Shown one piece after another: positions 1 to 8,070 of a stretch of 64,000 nucleotides of DNA (position 1 is the first letter of the stretch; each line of letters starts with the position of its first letter). A program made the position numbers and the translations under genes. The notes beneath the pieces are model-generated. The model ran no database searches. It was not told the DNA's origin and saw nothing but the letters and a program-made list of their open reading frames with translations. Origin of the DNA: Rhizobium esperanzae (GTDB taxonomy: Bacteria; Pseudomonadota; Alphaproteobacteria; Rhizobiales; Rhizobiaceae); the NCBI RefSeq assembly GCF_014197615.1, contig NZ_JACIFY010000021.1, forward strand, positions 1 through 64,000. Direction: 5' to 3'.

Positions 1-72
1 ATGCGAAAGCTGCTCGTGCTGGCAAACTGCCTGCTAGCTCAGGACCGCCTCTGGACCCCAAATCCGCCTTGA
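1..72 (+). mobile_element. IS110-family transposase, C-terminal tail (cut by window start)
   Basis: An open frame enters at base 1 and ends with TGA at 70-72. Its 23 residues begin RKLLVLANCLL and carry a DRLW-TP element, which resembles the extreme C-terminus of IS110/IS116/IS902 transposases (typically an RKLL-x-x-x-NA stretch followed by a charged residue, W and P). Only this tail is visible, so whether the element is intact upstream cannot be judged. It lies beside a palindromic repeat and downstream of the convergent PhnM-like gene. The assignment rests on a short match from memory. Confidence 0.6.
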
Positions 73-101
73 CAACCAACACAGATTCTCATCCGCCTGC
101 C

Positions 102-209
102 GGCACCTTCTCCCCGTAAACGGGGCGAAGGGACCATGCCGCGACCTCTCCGTCCCTTGCCAACCTCTCGCAGGGCACGTCCCCTCGCCCCGTTTACGGG
201 GAGAGGGTT
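102..209. repeat. Rhizobial intergenic palindromic repeat
   Basis: Two arms of about 28 bases, at 106-134 and 179-207, are near-perfect reverse complements built around CCCCGTAAACGGGG. Each arm is itself a short palindrome, so a compound hairpin can form. The organisation resembles the short mosaic palindromic elements common between rhizobial genes. It lies just downstream of the minus-strand PhnM-like gene, where it could act in transcription termination or mRNA stability. Confidence 0.7.
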
Positions 210-247
210 AGGGTGAGGGGCGAAACCACAAGTTTCAGGGCAATGCA

Positions 248-1417
248 TTAAGCCGCCATCGCCCGCAGCGGATGCAGCGTGCCGTCGCTGTAGACGAAGC
301 GGCCGGCGCGGAAGGTGGCGCGGATGCGGTTGATGTCGCCGGGTTCCACCGCCACCAGATCGGCGCGCTGACCGAGGGCGATTTCGCCGCGGTCGGAGAG
401 GCCGGCGGAGCGGGCGGCGTTGGCGGTCGCCATGGCGACAGCGGCCGGCAGGCCGCCTTCCACCATATCGGCGAGCTTGAAGATGCCGGGCACGAAGGCG
501 GCCGGATGATAGTCGGCGGCGATAACGCTGAGCAGGCCGGCCTTGGCGGCATCGAGGGCGCTGAGATTGCCGGACATCGACTGGCCACGGAGCGCGTTCG
601 GGGCGCCCATCAGCGTCCAGAGACCGCGGCGACGCGCTTCTTCCGCGGCAGGTGCCGTGACCGGAAACTCGCTGATGGTGACGCCGAGATCATGCATTTC
701 GGCGACCTTTTCAACGCTGTCATCGTCATGCGAGGCGAGCGACAGCTTGTGCTTCAGCGACAGCGCGACAATCTCTTTCAGCTTGGCCTCGATCTCAGGA
801 TTGCTGCGCATGGCGATGCGCTTGGCGACGATCTCGGCGGCCATTTCCTCGGAGATGGCGCGGCGCTCGGAAATGCTGAGGATGTAGCTTTGCAGGTTGT
901 TGTATTGGCCCTGACCCGGCGTGTGGTCGGTGAGCGAGACCATGTCGACCTGATCGGCATTCAGCAGGCGCTCCAGTGCCGGAGCGGCGCCGACATTGGT
1001 GATTTCGTAGCGGGCGTGGACGCGGTGGTCGATCAGCAGATCGTCGCGCAGACGGTTGATGCCCTCGATTACCGCCGAGGTCGTTTCCAGCGAGCGGACG
1101 TGGCCGTAAACGCTTTCGGTGGCGAAGGACACTGCGGCAAAGGCCGTTGTGACACCGGCAGCGGCGAGCTTCTTGTCGAGTTCGTGAATGCCGAAATCGA
1201 TCGGCATCGTCGCATTCGGCCGCGGCGCAATCTCGCGCTCGATCATGTCGCCATGGAGATCGACGAAACCGGGCATCAGCAAGCGCCCGCCGCCGTCGAT
1301 GGCGGCAGCGGCAACCGGCTCGGGCCGGATCTCGGCGATGACGCCATCCTCGATACGCACGGAACCTTCACTCACCACCCCGTTCGGGAGAACGAGGGTG
1401 AAATTGCTGAGCCACAT
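248..1417 (-). CDS. phnM: PhnM-like amidohydrolase (ribose methylphosphonate triphosphate diphosphatase family)
   Basis: This 389-residue protein matches PhnM of the C-P lyase pathway, which removes diphosphate from alpha-D-ribose 1-methylphosphonate 5-triphosphate. Visible family features are the PGFVDLHGDMIE metal site (about residues 49-60, His55), SLTDHTPGQ (161-169), ASHDDD (228-233), MGAPNALRG (270-278) and a DYHP element near 302. The usual HTD of PhnM is HGD here, so this is a divergent branch. A strong AGGAGA ribosome binding site precedes the ATG at 1417. No other phn genes are in the window, so its pathway role is uncertain; a related cyclic amidohydrolase activity is possible. Confidence 0.75.
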   Translation of the reverse strand: MWLSNFTLVLPNGVVSEGSVRIEDGVIAEIRPEPVAAAAIDGGGRLLMPGFVDLHGDMIEREIAPRPNATMPIDFGIHELDKKLAAAGVTTAFAAVSFATESVYGHVRSLETTSAVIEGINRLRDDLLIDHRVHARYEITNVGAAPALERLLNADQVDMVSLTDHTPGQGQYNNLQSYILSISERRAISEEMAAEIVAKRIAMRSNPEIEAKLKEIVALSLKHKLSLASHDDDSVEKVAEMHDLGVTISEFPVTAPAAEEARRRGLWTLMGAPNALRGQSMSGNLSALDAAKAGLLSVIAADYHPAAFVPGIFKLADMVEGGLPAAVAMATANAARSAGLSDRGEIALGQRADLVAVEPGDINRIRATFRAGRFVYSDGTLHPLRAMAA

Positions 1418-1606
1418 GGTCTTCTCCTGACCGCATCCGATGATTGCCGCAGCGGATAGAACCGCTTGGTGACAGCCGTATGAAATTACGAGCGCTATTC
1501 TTAAAGCGGAAAGCTGAGCTTTGGAATGGCTGGATGGGCTTGCCCCGATTCACGATCATCGATCCAGGCAGCATATATCCAGAAGGCGCCGGCCCCGGCG
1601 GTCGCA

Positions 1607-1635
1607 TTGACTAGTAATAAAATAACTAGTAATAT
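1607..1635 (+). promoter_or_regulatory. Sigma70-type promoter abutting the PadR gene start
   Basis: TTGACT at 1607-1612 and TAATAT at 1630-1635 are separated by exactly 17 bases. A nine-base direct repeat ACTAGTAAT (1610-1618 and 1625-1633) is embedded in it and could be the operator. The expected transcription start falls near 1641-1643, at the ATG of the PadR gene, so the mRNA would be leaderless. No Shine-Dalgarno sequence is seen before the start, which fits. Confidence 0.6.
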
Positions 1636-1642
1636 TATGACT

Positions 1643-2260
1643 ATGGCGATCAAACGCTCTCCCATCGCCCTCGCCGTCCTTGCAATGCTCATGGAAGAGC
1701 CACTGCATCCCTATCGAATGCAGCGGCTCATCAAGGAGCGCGGCAAGGCCGAGGTGATCAATGTCACACAGCGAGCGAGCCTTTATCAAACAATCCAGCG
1801 GCTCGAACGCGAGGGTTTGATCACCGCGCAGAAAACAGTCCGGGATGACAAGCGTCCCGAGCGGACCGTATACGAGATAAGCGCGAAGGGCCGCGAGATC
1901 TCGCTGGAATGGATGCGGACGATATTGTCGACCTTAACGCAGGAATATCCGGAATTCCCCGCAGCCATATCATTTCTTCCTCTGCTCACACCTGATGATG
2001 TGGCGAGACAGCTCAAGCTCAGAGCAAAAGCCCTCGAGGCGGAACTTCACCGGATCGACGAAGTCCTGCAGGAAGCGCAGGTGGTTCCAAGGCTCTTCCT
2101 TCTCGAAATGGAATATCTCCGAGCGCTTCACGCAGCCGAATTATCCTGGGTCAACGGCATTGTCGGGGACCTCGGCGCCCAGCGCATCGCCTGGACGGAA
2201 GAATGGCTGAGGCAGATCGCCGCCAAGTTCTCCACCGACGCCAAACTCGACCAAGAGTAA
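1643..2260 (+). CDS. PadR family transcriptional regulator
   Basis: A regulator of about 205 residues with the PadR winged helix at its N-terminus (SPIALAVLAMLMEEPLHPYR, then ASLYQTIQRLEREGLI and a wing with VYEISAKGRE) and a helical C-terminal dimerisation region. The frame is open further upstream to 1526, but family homology begins only at this point. ATG codons occur at 1637 and 1643; promoter position favours 1643. It ends four bases before the flavin monooxygenase gene, so the two are probably cotranscribed and the monooxygenase or its substrate probably sets the regulator's signal. Direct repeats over the promoter suggest autorepression. Confidence 0.85.
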   Translation: MAIKRSPIALAVLAMLMEEPLHPYRMQRLIKERGKAEVINVTQRASLYQTIQRLEREGLITAQKTVRDDKRPERTVYEISAKGREISLEWMRTILSTLTQEYPEFPAAISFLPLLTPDDVARQLKLRAKALEAELHRIDEVLQEAQVVPRLFLLEMEYLRALHAAELSWVNGIVGDLGAQRIAWTEEWLRQIAAKFSTDAKLDQE

Positions 2261-2264
2261 CACC

Positions 2265-3527
2265 ATGAAGGTTTTGATTATCGGCGCCGGGACTGGCGGC
2301 CTGGCACTCGCTCAGCTGCTTAAGCAGGCGGGGGTTTGCGTAGCGGTGTATGAACGCGACCTCCAGCCGAATACCGACAGCGGTGGTTATCGCGTCGGCA
2401 TCAGCCCGGCTGGAAACCGAGCGCTGCGAGCCTGCATTCCCGGCGAGCTCTACGATCTCTATGTCGCCACCTGCGCCAGATCGCCGCGTTATTTCAACAT
2501 GCTCACTGAACAGCTCTGCGAAGTGCTGAGCTTCGATATCGATGATGCAGGCCCGAATGCTCTCGACGGTGAAAGGAATGTCATTCGAAAGACGCTGAGG
2601 CGGGTTCTGCTCAGGGGTCTTGAAGACGACGTCCTCTTCGGGAAAGCGCTTCAAGGCTACTCAAGCAACGCCGACGGGTCGGTCACCGCCTGCTTTCAGG
2701 ATGGGAGCCGCGTCACGGGAGACGTCCTGGTCGGCGCCGACGGCACGGGTTCCGCGGTACGCAGGCAACGCCTGCCGGAAGCGCGTCTGGAAGATACGGG
2801 GATCATATCGATCGGGGGCAAAATTCCTATGACGGCCGAGACGAAAGCTCTGCTGTCGGACAAAATGTTCGAGGGCATGTCGCTGATTATGGCGCCGATG
2901 GGCTTCGGCGCAATCATTCACTCGCTCGAGTTCGCCGACAGCCGAAATGATCCCGGTGTCGCTGCTCGATGGCCGGATTTCGTCGAAGCACTCGACGAGG
3001 ACAGCATCGGCTGGGGGATATGGGGCGCTCGGCAGAATTGCCCGCGGGATCCGGCCACCCTGAGCGGCGAACAGCTGAGGGAACTGGCTCTCGAGCTCGC
3101 ACGGGACTGGCATCCGCATTTACGCACCCTCATCCGCATGACGGCCCCCTCGACGATCCGCGACATCAAGGTCAGGACCTCGGTCCCGCTGACGCCTTGG
3201 GCGAGTTCAAATGTCACTCTGCTCGGTGACGCCATCCATACCATGACACCCGGACGAGGCGCGGGCGCCAATACAGCCCTTCGCGATGCCGCTCTGCTTG
3301 GACACATGCTGGTCGAAGCAGACCAAGGACGAAAGCCGCTCGTCGAAGCCATACATGCCTACGAAGTCGAGATGCTTCGCTACAGCACCGGCGATCTGGT
3401 GCATCGGCCGCTTGTCGGCAGACTCCAGCTCGCTGTGACGCGCGGCGTGATGCGCATCGTCAACGCGATGCCTGCAGTCAAGCGGCGCGCCTTTCGGCAA
3501 ATGATGCGCGTTCGCGGGGAGAACTAA
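2265..3527 (+). CDS. FAD-dependent monooxygenase, TetX/PHBH-like
   Basis: This 420-residue class A flavoprotein hydroxylase has an N-terminal Rossmann FAD fold (GAGTGGLALAQLL, residues 7-19, with an acidic YERD at the end of strand 2), the central VLVGADGTGSAVRRQ element near 160, and the LLGDAIHTMTPGRGAGAN flavin-ribityl motif near residue 320. Such enzymes use NAD(P)H and oxygen to hydroxylate aromatic or polycyclic compounds. It follows the PadR regulator by four bases, a common arrangement for detoxification or antibiotic-modifying monooxygenases. The substrate cannot be read from the sequence. No membrane segment is evident, so it is probably cytoplasmic. Confidence 0.85.
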   Translation: MKVLIIGAGTGGLALAQLLKQAGVCVAVYERDLQPNTDSGGYRVGISPAGNRALRACIPGELYDLYVATCARSPRYFNMLTEQLCEVLSFDIDDAGPNALDGERNVIRKTLRRVLLRGLEDDVLFGKALQGYSSNADGSVTACFQDGSRVTGDVLVGADGTGSAVRRQRLPEARLEDTGIISIGGKIPMTAETKALLSDKMFEGMSLIMAPMGFGAIIHSLEFADSRNDPGVAARWPDFVEALDEDSIGWGIWGARQNCPRDPATLSGEQLRELALELARDWHPHLRTLIRMTAPSTIRDIKVRTSVPLTPWASSNVTLLGDAIHTMTPGRGAGANTALRDAALLGHMLVEADQGRKPLVEAIHAYEVEMLRYSTGDLVHRPLVGRLQLAVTRGVMRIVNAMPAVKRRAFRQMMRVRGEN

Positions 3528-3597
3528 TACCCCTCGTGGATCATGTCGATCCGCGCCACAGGCCACGTCAAGAAGCAGGTCCCGATCGCCTTCCCCG

Positions 3598-4188
3598 CTA
3601 TCGAAGTTTGTCCCTGTTCAACAGCGCCCATTGCAGCAGCACGATCGTCTTGGCGTCGAAGATCTCGCCGGTTTCGATCATTGCGGCGGCTTCGTCGAGC
3701 GGGACTTCGAGAATCTCGATATCCTCGTGCTCCTCGTCCAGGCCGCCGCCTTCCGCCACGCGATCGGCGCTGTCGATCAGAGAGACGAAGAAGTGGACCA
3801 CTTCGGTGATGGCACCCGGCGAGGTATAGCATTTGAACAGGAAACGCGCGTCGCGCAGGTGGTAACCGGTCTCCTCCATCGCCTCGCGGCGGATCGCGGC
3901 TTCGGGATGATCGTCGTCGAGAAGGCCGGCCGGCACCTCGATCATCCAGGCGGGATCGCCATGGAGATGGACAGGAAGGCGGAACTGGCGGACGAGGACG
4001 ACGAGATCGCGTTTCGGATCGTAAAGCAGGATGCAGGCGGCCTGCGTGCGGTGATAGACCTCCCGCTTCAATCTCTGGGTCGCGCCTCTGCGGTCGATAT
4101 AGTCGAGCAGATAGCTGCTCAACCGCGTCCAGCCATTCGACAGCGTTTCCTCGCTGACGATTTTCACCCGTGATTTCGGCTGCATCAT
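3598..4188 (-). CDS. nudK: NUDIX hydrolase, NudK-like (GDP-mannose/ADP-sugar pyrophosphatase group)
   Basis: A 196-residue NUDIX protein with the sequence PAGLLDDDHPEAAIRREAME followed by ETGY. The NUDIX box has the NudK/ADP-ribose pyrophosphatase form, with REAMEETGY as the metal-binding helix. The SPGAITEVVHFFV segment after the box is typical of NudK, which hydrolyses GDP-mannose and related nucleotide sugars. Two ATG codons (4188, 4185) are possible; the first overlaps the stop of the upstream molybdopterin oxidoreductase as ATGA, indicating translational coupling. The functional link between the two products is unclear. Confidence 0.85.
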   Translation of the reverse strand: MMQPKSRVKIVSEETLSNGWTRLSSYLLDYIDRRGATQRLKREVYHRTQAACILLYDPKRDLVVLVRQFRLPVHLHGDPAWMIEVPAGLLDDDHPEAAIRREAMEETGYHLRDARFLFKCYTSPGAITEVVHFFVSLIDSADRVAEGGGLDEEHEDIEILEVPLDEAAAMIETGEIFDAKTIVLLQWALLNRDKLR

Positions 4189-6323
4189 ACTGCGTCCTTG
4201 CGAAGCCAGACCTTGTTGTCGTGTACGGCCGCCCCGCCATAGGGCGCGACCGGGTCGGCGCCGGTCAAGACGTTGATACCCTCGCCGTCGACATGCGCCT
4301 TGTTCGGCCAGAGGCCCTCGGCGATCAGCACGCCCGATTTCACTTCGGTGGTGATGCGGGCGTGGATGCGCAGGTCGCCGCGGCTGTTGCCGATGCGCAC
4401 AAGGTCTCCATGGGCGATGCCGCCGGCCTCGGCGTCGGCCGGATTGATCATGACCTCGGGGCGGCCTTCCTTCTGGCGGGAGGTCTTGGTCTCGGAGAAG
4501 CTCGAATTCAGGAAGTTGCGTGCCGGCGAGGTGGCGAGACGGAAAGGATGCTCGGGATCGGCGACTTCGATGACATCGACCTGATCCGGGAAGGCCGGCA
4601 ACGCAGCATGCGGCCCGAGCACGCCGATCGCCGCCGGCGGCTTGTTCGGCGCCGGCTGATTGATCCAGTCCGGGCGGAAATGGAACCTGCCATCGGGATG
4701 GGCAAAGCCGTTCAGGAAGTGCGCCTCCTCGAAAGCCGGCTGGCGATCGAACCATTTGTGCTCGAGGAAATGCTCGTAATCCGGCAAACCACTCGCCTCG
4801 AGCACGCGGTCGACCATCTCGCGGGCAGTGAAGCCGAAGCCGGGACGATCGGCGACGCCGAGGCGCTTGGCCAGCTCCTCGATGACGAAGAGATTGCTGC
4901 GCACGCTCGGCGGCGGCTCGACCAGCTTCGGCCCCAGCAGAATATGGTTCTGGCCGCCGGCGCGGTAGATATCGTCATGCTCGACGAACATCGTCGCCGG
5001 AATGACGATATCGGCGATGTCGGCCGTTTCGGTCATGAACTGCTCGTGGACGGCAACGAAGAGGTCGTCGCGGGCAAAGCCGCGCCTGACGAGGCGCTGC
5101 TCGGGGGCGATGTTGGCCGGATTGGTGTTCTGGATCAGCATGGCCGTCACCGGGCCGCGATGGCGCAGCGCCACCGGATCGCCGGTCAACACCCGGCCGA
5201 TCTGCGACTGGTCGAGCATGCGGATATCGGCATCCTTCATCGCCCGGCCGGTCAATTCCACATTGTTCATGCGGAAGATATCGGTGTTCGAATGGAAGGC
5301 GCCGCCGCCCTCATATTGCCAGGAGCCGAGAACCGTGGCGATCGAAGCGGCCGCATGCATGGCAACAGCCCCGTTGCGCTGGCGGGTAAAGCCGTAGCCC
5401 AGGCGGAAGAAGGTCTTCTTCGTCGTGCCGACGAGGCGGGCGAAGGCTTCGATCTCGTCGACCGAAAGGCCGGTGATCGCAGCCGCCCATTGCGGCGTCC
5501 TGGTCTTCAGATGCGCTTCGAGACCTTGCGGATCGTCGGCGTATTTCGTCATGTACTCACGGTCGGCATAGCCATCGCGGAAGGCGATGTGCATGACGGC
5601 GCAGGCGAGTGCCGCATCGGTGCCCGGCTTGACGATCAGCGCCATGTCGGCCTGCTTCATCGTCGGATTGTCGTAGATGTCGATGACGACGATCCTGGCG
5701 CTGCGCTCCTTGCGCGACTTGATGGCGTGGGTCATCACGTTGACCTGGGTAGAGACCGCATTGGTGCCCCAGATGACGACGCAATCGGTGCGGCCCATCT
5801 CGCGCGGATCGGGACCGCGCAGCGTGCCGGTCGCCACGGTGAAGCCGGTCCAGGCCGGGTTGGTGCAGATCGACGAGAAGAAACCGGAATAGCGCTTGGC
5901 ATGGCGCAGGCGATCGATGGAATCGCGCTGCACCCAGCCCATGGTGCCGGCATAGAAATAGGGCCAGATCGCCTCGCTGCCGTCCCTCGCCTCGGCCTTC
6001 ACGAAGGCTTCGGCGATCTCGTCAAGCGCATCGTCCCAGGAAATCTGCTGCCATTGCCCTGCCCCCTTGGCGCCGGTGCGGCGCAGGGGATGCATCAGCC
6101 GGTCGGGATGATAAAGCCGTTCGGAATAACGGGCGACCTTGGCGCAGATGACGCCCGAGGTGTAGGAATGATCGTTTGCGCCGCGCACGCGGCCGATGCG
6201 GCCATCCTCCGCTATCTCGACCTCCAGCGCGCAGGTGGATGGACAGTCATGCGGACAGGCCGTGTGGCCGACCTTGCTGTCCAGCTTCGGGGATTTGGCA
6301 TGGATGGGGGTCGCAATGTTCAT
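4185..6323 (-). CDS. Molybdopterin oxidoreductase, formate dehydrogenase-like
   Basis: A 712-residue bis-MGD enzyme. Four cysteines (C23, C27, C31, C60) form the N-terminal [4Fe-4S] site, TACPHDCPSTC then GVIC. A cysteine in SSICTNPAW near residue 153 sits where the Mo ligand (Cys, Sec or Ser) is found. The C-terminal MGD-binding domain ends in a molydopterin dinucleotide-binding barrel (LVRIGNSRGD region). No twin-arginine signal is present, so it is cytoplasmic. The start at 6323 has AAAGG upstream; an upstream ATG at 6389 would add a 22-residue segment without homology. No electron-transfer subunit or FdhD is adjacent. The substrate is unknown. Confidence 0.85.
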   Translation of the reverse strand: MNIATPIHAKSPKLDSKVGHTACPHDCPSTCALEVEIAEDGRIGRVRGANDHSYTSGVICAKVARYSERLYHPDRLMHPLRRTGAKGAGQWQQISWDDALDEIAEAFVKAEARDGSEAIWPYFYAGTMGWVQRDSIDRLRHAKRYSGFFSSICTNPAWTGFTVATGTLRGPDPREMGRTDCVVIWGTNAVSTQVNVMTHAIKSRKERSARIVVIDIYDNPTMKQADMALIVKPGTDAALACAVMHIAFRDGYADREYMTKYADDPQGLEAHLKTRTPQWAAAITGLSVDEIEAFARLVGTTKKTFFRLGYGFTRQRNGAVAMHAAASIATVLGSWQYEGGGAFHSNTDIFRMNNVELTGRAMKDADIRMLDQSQIGRVLTGDPVALRHRGPVTAMLIQNTNPANIAPEQRLVRRGFARDDLFVAVHEQFMTETADIADIVIPATMFVEHDDIYRAGGQNHILLGPKLVEPPPSVRSNLFVIEELAKRLGVADRPGFGFTAREMVDRVLEASGLPDYEHFLEHKWFDRQPAFEEAHFLNGFAHPDGRFHFRPDWINQPAPNKPPAAIGVLGPHAALPAFPDQVDVIEVADPEHPFRLATSPARNFLNSSFSETKTSRQKEGRPEVMINPADAEAGGIAHGDLVRIGNSRGDLRIHARITTEVKSGVLIAEGLWPNKAHVDGEGINVLTGADPVAPYGGAAVHDNKVWLRKDAV

Positions 6324-6405
6324 GGCCTTTGTATATTGCAAGGCTTCTGCGGCCAAAAGCCACAAAAACTCTCGATAACGCGAATTCATACGGGCATCAG
6401 CGAAA

Positions 6406-7290
6406 ATGAACTACCGCCACATATATCATGCGGGCAATTTTGCCGATGTGCTGAAACATGCCGTGCTGGCGCGGCTGATCCGCTACATGCAGAAGAAGGA
6501 CGCAGCATTCCGCGTGCTCGACACGCATGCCGGCATCGGGCTCTACGACCTCTCCTCCGAAGAAGCGCAGAAAACCGGCGAATGGCTTGAGGGCATCGGC
6601 AAGCTGATGCAGGCGGATCTCGGGCCGCAGGTTTCCGAGCTGCTGGAGCCCTATCTCTCGGCAATCCGCGAGCTCAACCCTGAGGGCGGCATCCGCTTTT
6701 ATCCCGGATCGCCGAAACTTGCCCGCCTGCTGTTCCGGCCGCAGGACCGTCTGTCGGCAATGGAGCTGCATCCCGAGGATTATCTCCGGCTGCACCGGCT
6801 GTTCGAAGGCGATCACCACGCCCGCATCACCGAGCTCGACGGCTGGCTGGCGCTGGGCGCGCATCTGCCGCCGAAAGAGAAGCGCGGCATCGTGCTTGTC
6901 GATCCGCCCTTCGAGGAAGAGAATGAATATCAACGTCTGGCCGAGGGGCTGGAAAAGGCCTATCGCCGCTTTCCCGGCGGCACCTATTGCCTGTGGTATC
7001 CGCTGAAGAAGGGTGCGCCGATCAAGGAATTCCACGAGACGCTGCAGGCGCTCGACATCCCGAAGATGCTCTGCGCCGAACTGACCGTGCGCAGCGACCG
7101 CGGCATCACCGGACTGACGGGCTCCGGCCTCGTCATCGTCAATCCGCCCTTCACGCTGAAGGACGAGCTGCACCAGTTGCTGCCGGCACTGAAAGACCAT
7201 CTGGCGCAGGACCGCTTCGCCTCGCACCGGGCCTTCTGGCTGCGCGGCGAGACCAAGGCGGTCAAGGATGATCGACTGGGGGACGATTGA
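6406..7290 (+). CDS. rlmJ: 23S rRNA adenine(2030)-N6-methyltransferase RlmJ
   Basis: This 294-residue protein starts MNYRHIYHAGNFADVLKH, the signature of RlmJ, which methylates A2030 of 23S rRNA using S-adenosylmethionine. The SAM site is DTHAGIGLYDL (about residues 39-49) and the catalytic motif is VDPPFEEENEY near residue 165, a DPPF variant of the N6-adenine methyltransferase DPPY motif. It is divergent from the molybdopterin oxidoreductase, with 82 bases between starts. Length agrees with the family. Confidence 0.93.
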   Translation: MNYRHIYHAGNFADVLKHAVLARLIRYMQKKDAAFRVLDTHAGIGLYDLSSEEAQKTGEWLEGIGKLMQADLGPQVSELLEPYLSAIRELNPEGGIRFYPGSPKLARLLFRPQDRLSAMELHPEDYLRLHRLFEGDHHARITELDGWLALGAHLPPKEKRGIVLVDPPFEEENEYQRLAEGLEKAYRRFPGGTYCLWYPLKKGAPIKEFHETLQALDIPKMLCAELTVRSDRGITGLTGSGLVIVNPPFTLKDELHQLLPALKDHLAQDRFASHRAFWLRGETKAVKDDRLGDD

Positions 7291-7364
7291 CGGACGGGGC
7301 GATTGACCGGGCAAGAGGCTTCGGGAATAGTCCGCCGCAGTTTTAAAAACTCGTCAGGTATCCC

Positions 7365-7961
7365 ATGAAGCTTCTTTGGTCGTCCCCCTCGCCCTATTCC
7401 AGCAAAGTGCGGATGGCCGCGCATTTCCTGGGCCTGGAATTGAATGCCGTCCGGGTCGACACCAATGCCGGGCCGGCGATCCTGGTGGACAACAATCCGC
7501 TCGGCAAGATCCCGACGCTTCTGATCGATGACGGCGCCGCGGTCTTCGACAGCGTGGCGATCATGCATTATTTCGACCGGCTGGCGAAGGGCAAGCTCTA
7601 CCCTTCCAAGAAGGGCAAACGCACCGATGCGGAAGTCCTCGAAGCGCTCTGCGACGGCATCTGCGACTGCCTGCTGGCGATCATGTACGAGCGGCGCTTT
7701 CGCGACGAGGAAAAGATCCACCAGCCGTGGATCGACCGGCAATGGAAGAAGGTCACGAGCGGGCTTGCGCATCTCAGCGCCAATCCGCCGAAAGCAGGCA
7801 AGAAACTCAACGGCGGACATTTCGCCTTGGCCGCCACGCTCGGCTATCTCGACCTGCGCTTCAAGGGCCAGTGGGAAGCCGATCATGCGCCGCTGATCGA
7901 CTGGTTGGCGCAGTTCGAAAAGAAATTCCCCGCCTATCCGGAGCTCAAGACCAGCGCATAG
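7365..7961 (+). CDS. Glutathione S-transferase family protein
   Basis: A 198-residue GST. The N-terminal thioredoxin-like domain shows SSPSPYSSKVRMAA with a serine in the glutathione-activating position, the NPLGKIPTLLIDDG cis-proline segment and DSVAIMHYFD; the rest is the all-helical C-terminal domain. Its TAG stop lies three bases before the 7964-8070 repeat. A substrate cannot be assigned. Confidence 0.88.
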   Translation: MKLLWSSPSPYSSKVRMAAHFLGLELNAVRVDTNAGPAILVDNNPLGKIPTLLIDDGAAVFDSVAIMHYFDRLAKGKLYPSKKGKRTDAEVLEALCDGICDCLLAIMYERRFRDEEKIHQPWIDRQWKKVTSGLAHLSANPPKAGKKLNGGHFALAATLGYLDLRFKGQWEADHAPLIDWLAQFEKKFPAYPELKTSA

Positions 7962-7963
7962 CC

Positions 7964-8070
7964 TAGAGCATGTCGCGCAAAAGTGTGCGGCGGTTTTACG
8001 AGAACGACATGCGTAAAAACAAAGACCTAAAGCGCGAGGAGCGAATCTGAAAGATCGCGACGCGCTTTAG
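7964..8070. repeat. Dispersed ~105 bp rhizobial repeat, copy A
   Basis: The stretch from TAGAGCATG to GCTTTAG aligns over its length with the reverse complement of 55621-55726. Shared blocks include CAAAAGTGTG, GCGGTTTT, TGCGTAAAAACAAAGA and the flanking AGAGCA and GCTTTAG. It fills the gap between the GST gene and the convergent permease gene, and the TAA stop of the permease (8067-8069) lies inside it. Confidence 0.75.

Noticed and set aside
272-1459. A 395-residue plus-strand open frame opposite the PhnM-like gene.
   Set aside because: It has no family features and is antisense to a supported gene with AGGAGA upstream.
4170-6590. An 806-residue open frame on the plus strand across the molybdopterin oxidoreductase gene.
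   Set aside because: It is antisense to a gene with clear cofactor motifs; its translation is low-complexity and shows no family features. Such frames arise in GC-rich codon usage.
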